Made by a program: the position numbers and the translations under genes. Under the pieces are notes generated by a model. It worked only from the letters and a program-made list of their open reading frames with translations, ran no database searches and was not told where the DNA came from. DNA of 64,000 bases from Costus lasius (lineage: Eukaryota > Streptophyta > Magnoliopsida > Zingiberales > Costaceae): contig CM050451.1 of NCBI GenBank assembly GCA_027563935.2, positions 99,165,565 through 99,229,564 on the forward strand, given 5' to 3'. Below, piece by piece: positions 39,486 to 48,619 of this stretch (position 1 is its first letter; every line of letters begins with the position of its first letter).

Positions 39486-40987
39486 GTGGTATCAGAGGTA
39501 CTTGCGAGAAACACAAGGTGTACGTTTGCTTGTGTGAAAAATTTTTGGAAAATCTTTCTTCTATCCATGTGCGTTTCACATAGAAAGCGTCTTTCATCCA
39601 AACTTCTTTTATCATTTTATGGCCTAAATTTGGATTGTGTTTATGATGGATTTAAGACCAAATGCGCACGTAGTTTTGTTAAGTAGGACAGGCATTGTGT
39701 CTTCGGACTGGCCGGGTCTCTTGATCTGACAAAATTGCCAGCCGATAGGGTCCATGAAATCATCATGAAACTTGATCCCAATTTTAGCATAAATTTGATT
39801 GAGAGAGTGCGTTGGATGGAGTTAGCGCATAAGGGCTAAAATTTGATTTTTCTGGATTTTCAAATTTTATATGCGCCACTTGATTGGGTTGATATGGTCA
39901 TAGCGAGTGCCCTCCTGTGTTGTGATGTGGAAGCATGTTTCCACCTGTGATGATTGCTTGTAAAATCTTTTTACCACGTACGTGTGGTTCTCCCCCTTCT
40001 TGATGTAAAAGTTTCATCTTTCCTTAGAATAGATGTAGAATTGTTTACATAATATAGGTTAAGGTTCATCAAAGACAACAAGGTGTCTTCTTCAACCGAT
40101 TTCTGAGTGGCGCTAGCTTTGGAAGCGTGGTGATGGATTTGCGGTTGGAGGAAGGGATGCTTGCTTTTGGCTTCTGGCATGGGCTGATCTGCTAAAGGGA
40201 CTCGCAACCCTTGGATGCATGATAACATGTCACATGCCTCGTGACAAGTTATATGTATGAAAAGGGCTATGACCATATCGACCAAACTAGCATGCCTGTG
40301 ATGGTTTATTATTCTGCCCATAGCATGCCTGTGATGTTCTTCCTTTGCTGCTATAACCATAGGAAAACTGCATGCTAGAAAAGAATAAAACAAACATGCA
40401 AAAACTCTCAATACAATATCAAATCGATAGCCTTCCAACGCGTAGCCCTCATCAAACTATCGATCGGTGGTGTTGTGAACTGTTTCCCACCCTCGTGGGG
40501 CACACCCACTTATCTTTAGGAGGTGTGTGGTGACAATGATTTCCCCAGTCCAGTTTTAACCTGGGCGTGCCTTCGCAAGGAAATTCGTTGGCCCTGGGCA
40601 TAACGGTTAGGACCAGACTTGACTAGTTTTTCATATGTCACTGACATGATGAATCACTAGAGGCAGCTGTTGAGAGGATAGGGTTCTGTGTTGTATCCAG
40701 CCCTCGCTGGACACAGGGCGCCTAATCTGTCTTAACTAAGAGGAATTGTGCGCAGCACAATTGGCTGGCATGCCTACCTAAGGAAGCATGGGACTCTCTA
40801 TGCATCTCAACTCACCCTCATGAGTCGCGGAGACCTCGTGTGAAATTAGGATCCTACTCACGTATTTCCAAGTTGAGTTTTGAGAGTTATCAACTCGTTA
40901 AGGAAATAGTGGAAGTATAGCATTTAATTTAAAGTCCTTGTTAGATGCTTTATCATAGTACTTATTTTGCTTGTTTGCTTATTGTAG
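39486..40987 (+). other. C leader
   Basis: This 1502-bp leader has its primer-binding site at 39487-39498, where the last base is G instead of C. A block shared with B lies at about 39681-39760 and holds a UUCG-loop hairpin and a GGCC palindrome. The three-hairpin domain is at about 40430-40850. The acceptor TAG (40985-40987) touches the gag ATG. No gene is seen. Confidence 0.8.
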
Positions 40988-41078
40988 ATGATTCCATCTC
41001 CTGAACCTAGATTGAAACTTCTTAAAAATAAACTAGATGGAACAAATTGGATAAGATGGTTCAGACTTTTGTCCAAAC
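40988..41078 (+). pseudogene. gag: C gag, N-terminal 30 codons, cut by B
   Basis: The reading frame opens with ATG immediately after the putative splice acceptor. It encodes about 30 residues resembling the Gag starts of A and B: a Leu-Leu/Lys pattern, then an Asn-Trp pair matching the NFSDW region of A. B is inserted at 41079, and the bases before it, CAAAC (41074-41078), are its expected target duplicate. The rest of C must lie beyond the right edge. Confidence 0.75.
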
Positions 41079-41295
41079 TGTTGGTGTATATGCCCTAGGA
41101 CCTAGTTTTGGTCTACTCATGTACTACTTAACATTGATATTTATATATTATTCTGGCATTGTCGTTATCATTGTTTGCTTACACCTGCGATAGTGTACCT
41201 ACATGATAATGTCCCTAGAGACAGATTAGATCTGTGCTCGAACTGTAATCCCAGTCGATGTGCCTTAGTAGATATGGGACAGCTATGGTACTTGT
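41079..41295 (+). repeat. B 5' LTR, fragment 1
   Basis: These are the first 217 bases of the B LTR, starting TGTTGGTG and cut by A5. The last five bases, CTTGT, are duplicated at 50327-50331. Confidence 0.93.
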
Positions 41296-42064
41296 TGTTG
41301 GGGTATGCCCTTAAGGCTAATGTTTGAGGCCTTGGGATTGTAAAAGTATCATGTAATAAACTTTGAGGTTTATAATAAGGCATGGTTGTTATTCAGGTTG
41401 TTACCTTGTCTGCTGTAATAAGTGTACTTCTGAATAATGTCTCAAAGCTGTTCAGCTGGGCTGACATGCTCTTTGTCCTTAGTCGAGATATCTTGGTGAA
41501 CATGAGACAGCCTTGATATGATTGAGACTAATATAAGTGCTAATCTTATAGGATGCTTCGAGCATGGAATAAGATGTAGACTCATGGGTACATTGGATGT
41601 ACTGGACAGACCCTACTGGGATATTCCATTGCTTGTCACAATGTGAATGATCCTTGTAAGCAGCAAGTGGCACATGTCCTCTGACTTGAGATCACTTGTG
41701 TTTCTAAAAGATGATTGTCATTGTCTTGAGGTAGTTCAATATCATTTGAAACATAATGATTATAGACTATCTTGGATGGTGAGCTTGAATCAGGTTAGGG
41801 CACTAGTGATAGACATAGGATTGCCGTCTCCTTGTTTAAGGAGTGTGATGTTCTAAAGGGCCCCCTTTTGAGATGATTGAGGAAGTGTATGGCCATACCC
41901 AGATGACTATGTTCATCTGATCTAATCATGCTCATCGTATTGGAGTTACAGGCTTGACATGCTTGTCCAATAAGAACATCCAGTGGCAAAGGAATCATGT
42001 ATGCCTTGTGAGTTTGATTCACACTTGTGCTATGGTTTGGGAGTAGTCTTGGAAGACTCTTTCC

Positions 42065-42071
42065 TCTATAT
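42065..42071 (+). promoter_or_regulatory. Possible TATA element in the A5 LTR
   Basis: TCTATAT here, TTTATAT in most other A LTRs, sits in a block (TATATCGGGAGACAG) kept in all A copies, about 40 bases before the LTR hairpin. This would place the transcript start in the following GTGATGTGTTGCTAG segment. It is a motif guess only. Confidence 0.35.
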
Positions 42072-42113
42072 CGGGAGACAGTGATGTGTTGCTAGATACC
42101 CCTCACTGATCGT

Positions 42114-42129
42114 GATAACGTAAGTTGTC
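42114..42129 (+). other. LTR hairpin with GNRA loop
   Basis: The stem GATAAC/GTTGTC closes a GTAA loop. Other copies have GTGA, GTAA or GAAA loops, and stem changes keep pairing through G-U wobbles. B and C have unrelated but paired hairpins at the same place. It is probably an RNA element near the start of the transcript. Confidence 0.65.
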
Positions 42130-42829
42130 GTTACCGACATTTAGAGGAAACCCTTAGGGTCGCACAATTTGATGATATGGCTTTCTTGAGTCAGATCGTG
42201 TGGACTGAATTGTATGGGTTCAGTTTAAAGGATTTATACTCTGATTGCAAGTGAGATCTAGCCTGATCATGTTTGATTGATTAGGGCCTGAGATCGGTAA
42301 GCTTCGATCGAGAGAGATGATGCTAGATCGGTGAGATCAGGAGCATCAGGAGATGAACGGCTAGATCATGAGCCATTTGGTTCATAGAGGGTCTAGACCA
42401 TGCCTTGGCTTGGCTTGGTTTGAATTTGGTCTTTGGGCCAAATCGAATTGAACCAAAGCATGAACCGGTTCACTAGGTGAACGCATGGTTCATGAAGAGG
42501 GGCGTTTTGGCGTTGGAGAGTGGCTTCATGACTTTCCATTTTGGGAAGTCATGTAACGTCATTTGTCTTGATGTCGCCGAAATGCATTTGCTCTCTTCTC
42601 TTTGCGTTTTGGCTTTGAGAGCTTGCCATCTCGTGTGGAAGGAAGTGGACGAAAAGAACAAGCGCTCGGCCAAGGAAACTTCTCCATCATCCTAACATTC
42701 GATCAAGGACATCTTGCGCATCCTTGCTAGCACAAGGAGATCCAAGGAGAAGCCATCTTCTCTTGTGTGTGATTATCTTCGGAGAAGGGGCACTTGCGCC
42801 TTTGCTTCCAAAACTCCATCTAAACCGAG

Positions 42830-42838
42830 ATGGCTATG
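42830..42838 (+). other. Putative LTR mini-exon and splice donor (A5)
   Basis: The sequence ATGGCTATG is followed directly by GTATGAG at 42839. All A LTRs that reach this point keep an ATG, one codon, an NTG codon and then GTATG. Splicing to the acceptor at 44693 would join this ATG in frame to gag. See the first finding. Confidence 0.6.
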
Positions 42839-43002
42839 GTATGAGTCTCAACTTATTCAAGTTGAACATATGTTTATGCTAAGATTCTTGAAAACCTTTT
42901 GCTTCCGCTTGCAATGGTGATGCGCCACCCCCTTAAGGTTTTCGCCCCCCTCTTGAAAGGGATTTTGTTTGCTTGCGCTCCCCCATGGAAGGGGACCCTT
43001 CA

Positions 43003-44714
43003 ATTGGTATCAGAGCGCCAGTTGAAGCATAATCATATGATTGCTTGAGATACTATGTGATCCATGTTTGCGCATCAACATGTATGTTGATCTTGTTGAT
43101 TGGCGCTTGTATGTTGGTTGCGGTTATACCATGTTGTTGTTGTTTTTCTAAAATCTAAATGACATGCGCGCCCAACTAGATCTAAGATGTACCTATTGTA
43201 AACCCTTAGATGGGTTGATGGGGTTGAAAGCTTCATCTAGAATGGATCAAACTAGTCTGATCAGACCATCTGACAGCCTAGATGGGTTGACCAGATAGCA
43301 CCTGTGCGCAAGCACGAGGTGGCTATAGGTCGACTGCATCCAAGGCGTGTAGCGAGGTCTGATTGAGACAACTACTGAACACACTTGAGTTAGGCCCGGG
43401 GTCACACCCGCTTGCCAAAACTCATGAGGGTGGTTCAGCCCTTGGCGCATGCATGGTTGACCATCAGGTCAACTCGGGTCAGTTAGGACTCGGTGCATGC
43501 AAGGGCAAAGGATCTAACTAGATGGATGAGTGGATCCCCATCAATGGACCATTGTAAGGTTGTAGGGCTCATAAGGAAATTAAATTGATGCCATGGGGTT
43601 TTTTTCAAAAATTTAATTTCTTGAATGGATCACATGTTGATTGAACCATATGCTTGTTTATTTAGTCTTATGTGGGTTGCCCAATTGTGTGCTGTGCTGG
43701 GGCCTGCGTGCCTGGATTTAAAAATTGTAAATTAATTTGTGATCTGCAAATGACATTGTACTTAATTTATAATATGTTGTTGACCTGCGAGTCAACCTTG
43801 TCTAGATAGATCAAATGTATTTTGATTAGACAAGAGCACAAAGGCACACATCCCAAAGGGGCATTCAGCTGGTGGCGCACCTGAGGTGCTCTTGGCGCTA
43901 GGGCCCTAGGTTGGACCAGATGAGATGCCATGGAGCTCAAGTGAAGACTTAAGTAAAATTAAGGTCTTACTAGGGTTCATGGGCTTTTACCACATAAGAT
44001 CATGCTTTCTACTTATTGCTAATAATTAGAATTGCATGTTTTATGTTTATCTTCTGCTATAGCCATAGGACATGCCTGATAGTAAGAAGATAAAAGACCG
44101 TTAAAATCCAACGCTAATATATCAAGCTCGTAAGCCTTCTGACGCGAAACCTCACCTTTCTGATTATCGTTGGAGCCGTGTTGAACCCACTCAGTGGGCA
44201 CGTCCATCTATCTTCAGACGGTGCTGGATTTCACCTGCGTGTTACAGAGTTGGGATTTATCCCCTCTCGTTGCTCAGCATAGCACGTGGTGGTCCAGGGA
44301 GTAGGTCAGGTCAGCTTGACCATGTAGACTACATATGTGGCGCATATGGTAGCACATGGAGGCAGCCATCTCTGGGATCAGAGACTGTGTTGTACCAACT
44401 CAGTTGGCACAGTCTGCTGGATTGCCAAGATGAAGGGGAATCGCACGGGTTGGCGATTGGCTGGGACAGCCTACCAGAAACTAGTGCTTGTCATCTCTGT
44501 GCATCTTATCTCGCCTGAGCGGGACGCGGAGACCAAGTATGAAATCTGGATCCCATCTCACTAAAAGAGTGTTACTCTTTCGGACTGTTTACTGGATTTT
44601 TCAGTCAGACAAAATAGTGAGAAAAGAATCTTTCTTAAGTCCTGGATTGATTCTGAACATTGATACTGACCTTGTTGTTCTTGCTTGTTGTAGATTCCTG
44701 CAGCAACGAACACC
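43003..44714 (+). other. A5 leader / putative intron
   Basis: This 1712-bp leader starts with the primer-binding site (43005-43016). A GCAA-loop hairpin is at 43299-43321. The three leader hairpins are at 44186-44198, 44395-44407 and 44510-44523. A pyrimidine-rich tract and TAG at 44691-44693 form the putative acceptor. The following 21 bases are open in the gag frame. No protein gene is seen. Confidence 0.85.
43005..43016 (+). other. Primer-binding site of A5
   Basis: TGGTATCAGAGC lies two bases after the LTR end and is complementary to the 3' end of initiator Met tRNA. Confidence 0.93.
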
Positions 44715-47700
44715 ATGAGCTTCAATGTGCGATCCCTACTGGAAAGGGAGAAGTTTGCTGGGCCGAACTTCTCTGACTGGTTCGGACACCTTAAGATTGT
44801 TCTTAAGGCAGAGAGGAAACTGTATGTCCTCGAGACGGCGATACCGCCGCAGCCCGCTCCGAACGCCGCAAGGGCGGTTCGGGATGCCTACGAAAAGCAC
44901 GTCAATGATAGCATTGATGTCGCTTGCCTGATGCTAGCGTCTATGACGCCACCGCTGCAGCGTCAGCATGAGGATATGTCGGCTATAGAAATTATAGCGA
45001 ACCTCAAGATGTTGTATGCTGCACAGGCGAGGACTGAGCGCTATAATCTGACGAAGCTCTTCTTTCAGAGCAAACTGGCTGAGGGGAGCCCAGTGGGAGC
45101 TCACGTGCTCAAGATGATTGGGCACAAGGAGGCTCTGGAGAAACTGGGGCATACCATCAACCAGGAGCTTGCTGTGGATATTATTCTGCAGTCTCTCCCG
45201 CCTTCTTTCGATGCGTTCATTATTAACTTTAATATGAACAAGATCGATTGTACGCCGGCAGAGCTGCTGAATATGCTCTTGACCACTGAGGAAACACTGA
45301 AGGGTAAGCCTTCAACCTCTGTCTTGATGGTTCCTTCAAGGAACAAGAAGAAGGGGAAGAAGGGCAAGGCCCCTGTCAAGAATTACAGCAAGGCCCTGAA
45401 ACAGAAGGTAAAGCGGTCGAAGGATAACAGGTGTTTCCACTGTGGCCAGCTGGGTCACTGGAAAAAGGACTGTAAAGCGCTCCAAGGAGATAAGAGGGGA
45501 AGCATTGCTTCTGGCTCAGGTATATACGTGACGGAAGTCATGGTTTCATCTTCTTCTATATCATGGGTGTTGGACACTGCATGTGGAGTTCACATTTGTT
45601 CAAATGTGCAGGAACTCAAGAGAAGAAGGCAGGTGGGGCAGCATGAGGTAGACCTACGAGTTGGAAACGGGGCACGGGTTGCTGCTGTTGCTGTGGGAGA
45701 CTATTTCATTACTTTACCATCTGGCATTGTATTAGAATTAAACAATTGTTATTTTGTACCCAGTATTACCAAGAATATTATCTCTATTCCTGCTCTTGTC
45801 AGGAAAGGATTTGCCTTTGAATGCAATATTTCAAAGTGTGTTTTATCTCATGATAATATTGTGTATGCGACTGGTTCAATTAACAATGGGTTGTACATGT
45901 TGGACATGGAAAATTCTATACAAAACATTGATAATAAGAAAGCCAAGTATGCTGATAACAGCACCTTGCTATGGCATAGTCGTTTAGGCCATATAAACGA
46001 GAAGCGCATTAAGCGGTTGCATGAACATGGACTGCTGGGATCATTCTCCTATGGGGAGATTGATACATGCAAAGCTTGTTTGATGGGTAAAATGACGAAG
46101 TCACCTTTTTCAAACAAAGGTCAAAGGACTTCAGGTTTACTGGACCTTATACACAGTGATGTGTGTGGGCCTTTTGATAAACATGCCAGAGGTGGCTATC
46201 AGTACTTCATTACCTTTACTGATGATTTCAGTAGGTATGGATATGTCTATTTAATGAGACATAAAAGTGAATCTTTTGACAAGTTCAAAGAGTTCAAAAA
46301 TGAAGTACAAAATCAGTTAGGCCGAAATATCAAGGCACTTCGCTCTGATCGAGGTGGTGAATACCTGAGTCATGCATTTACTGACTATCTGAAGGAGTGT
46401 GGGATTATCTCACAGCTCACTCCGCCAGGAACACCGCAATGGAATGGTGTGTCCGAGAGGAGAAATAGAACGCTACTTGATATGGTTCGTTCTATGATGA
46501 GTCAGGCCACTCTTCCATACTCCTTTTGGGGTTTTGCACAGGAAACAGCTGCAAAGGTACTAAACCGAGTGCCATCCAAGGCAGTTTCAAATACGCCATA
46601 TGAGTTATGGTATGGCAAACAGCCTAGCTTGACATTTATCAGGATCTGGGGTTGCGAGGCTTATGTCAAAAAGCTCGCCTCTGGGAAACTAGAGAGTAGA
46701 TCTGAGAAATGTATCTTTGTTGGTTACCCTAAGGAAACTAAGGGTTATTATTTCTACGATCCCAAAGAGAACAAGGTTTTTGTTGCTCGGACGGCCATAT
46801 TTCTTGAGAAGGAGTTTCTTCTGCAAGAGGCCAGTGGGAGAGAAATAAAGCTGGATGAGATTCCAGAGGAAGGACAAAGTAGTCAAGCAGAGTTGGATGT
46901 GCCTGAGCCAGTAGATCAGGTTACTGAACAACCTGAGGCTCAGATATCACGGGAACCGCGAAGATCGGGGAGGATCCGTCGACAGCCTGAGCGCTATGAC
47001 GGAGTCTACATCATTGATAATGATGAACCCCTAACTTATGCGGATGCGGTCAGTGGACCGGAGTCAGCTAGATGGCTTGAAGCTATGCGAGCCGAGATGG
47101 ACTCCATGTCAGATAACCAGGTCTGGGATTTGGTTGATCCGCCTCCGGGAGTAATCCCTATAGGCTGTAAATGGATCTTCAAGAAGAAGATTGACATGGA
47201 TGGTAACGTAGTTACCTATAAAGGCAGGCTAGTTGCGAAAGGTTTCAAACAAATCTACGGGATAGATTATGATGAAACTTTCTCACCTGTAGCCATGTTT
47301 AAGTCTATTCGGATTCTTTTTGCGATAGCAGCATATTACGACTATGAGATCTGGCAAATGGATGTGAAGACAGCTTTCCTTAATGGAAATCTGGATGAGG
47401 ATGTGTATATGACACAACCGGAAGGTTTCACTAATCCATCAGATCGTCATAAAATATGCAAGTTAAAGAAGTCCCTTTATGGACTTAAACAAGCATCAAG
47501 AAGCTGGAATATTCGTTTTGATGAATCAATCTCTGAGTTTGGTTTCATCAAGAACGAGGATGACCCGTGTGTATATAAGAGGTTTAGTGGGAGCGTAATT
47601 ACATTCCTAATCCTCTACGTCGATGATATCTTAATCATTGGAAATGATATTCCTGAACTGCATGCTGTTAAGGCATGGTTAGGAAAATGTTTCCAGATGA

Positions 47701-48599
47701 AAGATCTAGGAGAAGCAGCCTATGTATTAGGTGTGAAGATCTACCGGGATAGATCTAAGAGGCTTCTCGGGCTGTGCCAGAGTACTTACATCGATAAGGT
47801 CCTGGAGAGATTCCATTTAGAGAATTCTAAACGTGGATATCTTCCAGTCAGACATGGTCTGAATCTTTCGAAGAGTCAGTGTCCACAAACACAGACTGAG
47901 AAAGATGAAATGGACAAAACGCCTTATGCTTCGGCTATTGGGTCCATTATGTATGCGATGCTGTGTACTCGCCCAGACGTCGCTTACGGGTTAAGCGTGA
48001 CCAGTCGATTCCAAAGTAATCCAGGATTGGCGCACTGGATTGGGGTCAAGAACATTTTAAAATATCTGCGGAGGACCAAAGATATGTTCTTGATATATGG
48101 TGGTCAGGAAGAACTCAGTATAGAGGGATATACTGACGCTTCGTTCCAGTCGGACCAGGATGATTTCCGATCGCAATCAGGCTATGTTTTTAGCTTGAAT
48201 GGTGGAGCAATGGTGTGGAAAAGCTTCAAACAGTCAACTGTTGCTGATTCCACAACAGAAGCCGAGTATGTTGCAGCCTCGGAAGCATCCAAGGAGGCAG
48301 TGTGGATTCGTAAGTTCGTGAGAGAACTTGGTGTCGTTCCTTCGAGTGCTGATCCTTTGGTTATCTTCTGTGATAACACTGGAGCAATTGCACAAGCAAA
48401 GGAACCACGGTCGCACCAGAAGTCCAAGCACATACAGAGACGGTTTCACTTGATCCGGGAGATCATTGATCGAGGCGAGATCAAAATATGCAAGGTTCAT
48501 ACAGATGACAATCTGGCAGACCCGCTTACCAAGCCTCTGGCGCAGCAGAAGCATGAGAAGCACTGTAATAATATGGGTTTGAGGTTTCTCAACCATTAG
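44715..48599 (+). CDS. gag-pol: Intact Gag-Pol polyprotein of A5 (1294 residues)
   Basis: This is the complete Ty1/Copia polyprotein. Gag (about 1-235) forms the particle and ends in a lysine-rich tract. A CCHC knuckle (C240, C243, H248, C253) should bind RNA. Protease has D287 in DTAC, where the usual motif is D-S/T-G. Integrase has the zinc residues H421, H426, C452 and C455, the triad D482, D545 and E581 (35 residues between the last two), and a GKGY-like tail at about 667-682. RT runs from about 805 with KTAFLNG at 885-891 and YVDD at 968-971. RNase H spans about 1138-1270, with candidate acidic residues D1141, E1182 and D1220. It ends in LNH before a TAG. Gag and Pol share one frame with no frameshift site. 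This start matches all copies; a longer, spliced start is possible. It lies between a leader and a polypurine tract in a full element, and is probably translated from LTR-driven RNA. Confidence 0.97.
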   Translation: MSFNVRSLLEREKFAGPNFSDWFGHLKIVLKAERKLYVLETAIPPQPAPNAARAVRDAYEKHVNDSIDVACLMLASMTPPLQRQHEDMSAIEIIANLKMLYAAQARTERYNLTKLFFQSKLAEGSPVGAHVLKMIGHKEALEKLGHTINQELAVDIILQSLPPSFDAFIINFNMNKIDCTPAELLNMLLTTEETLKGKPSTSVLMVPSRNKKKGKKGKAPVKNYSKALKQKVKRSKDNRCFHCGQLGHWKKDCKALQGDKRGSIASGSGIYVTEVMVSSSSISWVLDTACGVHICSNVQELKRRRQVGQHEVDLRVGNGARVAAVAVGDYFITLPSGIVLELNNCYFVPSITKNIISIPALVRKGFAFECNISKCVLSHDNIVYATGSINNGLYMLDMENSIQNIDNKKAKYADNSTLLWHSRLGHINEKRIKRLHEHGLLGSFSYGEIDTCKACLMGKMTKSPFSNKGQRTSGLLDLIHSDVCGPFDKHARGGYQYFITFTDDFSRYGYVYLMRHKSESFDKFKEFKNEVQNQLGRNIKALRSDRGGEYLSHAFTDYLKECGIISQLTPPGTPQWNGVSERRNRTLLDMVRSMMSQATLPYSFWGFAQETAAKVLNRVPSKAVSNTPYELWYGKQPSLTFIRIWGCEAYVKKLASGKLESRSEKCIFVGYPKETKGYYFYDPKENKVFVARTAIFLEKEFLLQEASGREIKLDEIPEEGQSSQAELDVPEPVDQVTEQPEAQISREPRRSGRIRRQPERYDGVYIIDNDEPLTYADAVSGPESARWLEAMRAEMDSMSDNQVWDLVDPPPGVIPIGCKWIFKKKIDMDGNVVTYKGRLVAKGFKQIYGIDYDETFSPVAMFKSIRILFAIAAYYDYEIWQMDVKTAFLNGNLDEDVYMTQPEGFTNPSDRHKICKLKKSLYGLKQASRSWNIRFDESISEFGFIKNEDDPCVYKRFSGSVITFLILYVDDILIIGNDIPELHAVKAWLGKCFQMKDLGEAAYVLGVKIYRDRSKRLLGLCQSTYIDKVLERFHLENSKRGYLPVRHGLNLSKSQCPQTQTEKDEMDKTPYASAIGSIMYAMLCTRPDVAYGLSVTSRFQSNPGLAHWIGVKNILKYLRRTKDMFLIYGGQEELSIEGYTDASFQSDQDDFRSQSGYVFSLNGGAMVWKSFKQSTVADSTTEAEYVAASEASKEAVWIRKFVRELGVVPSSADPLVIFCDNTGAIAQAKEPRSHQKSKHIQRRFHLIREIIDRGEIKICKVHTDDNLADPLTKPLAQQKHEKHCNNMGLRFLNH

Positions 48600-48602
48600 A
48601 TT

Positions 48603-48619
48603 AAGTGCAAGTGGGAGAT
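48603..48619 (+). other. A5 polypurine tract
   Basis: AAGTGCAAGTGGGAGAT, four bases after the gag-pol stop and directly before the 3' LTR. It primes plus-strand synthesis. Confidence 0.88.

Larger units (their letters stand above)
41296..43002 (+). repeat. A5 5' LTR
   Basis: This 1707-bp LTR begins TGTTGGGG and ends CCTTCA. A CTATAT promoter-like motif is near 42065. The hairpin is at 42114-42129. The LTR exon ATG is at 42830 and the donor GT at 42839. Confidence 0.96.

Noticed and set aside
44141..44153. CTGACGCGAAAC in the leader, resembling parts of a hammerhead ribozyme core
   Set aside because: There is no stem II between the two parts and no matching cleavage-site helix. B and C have changed the key bases.
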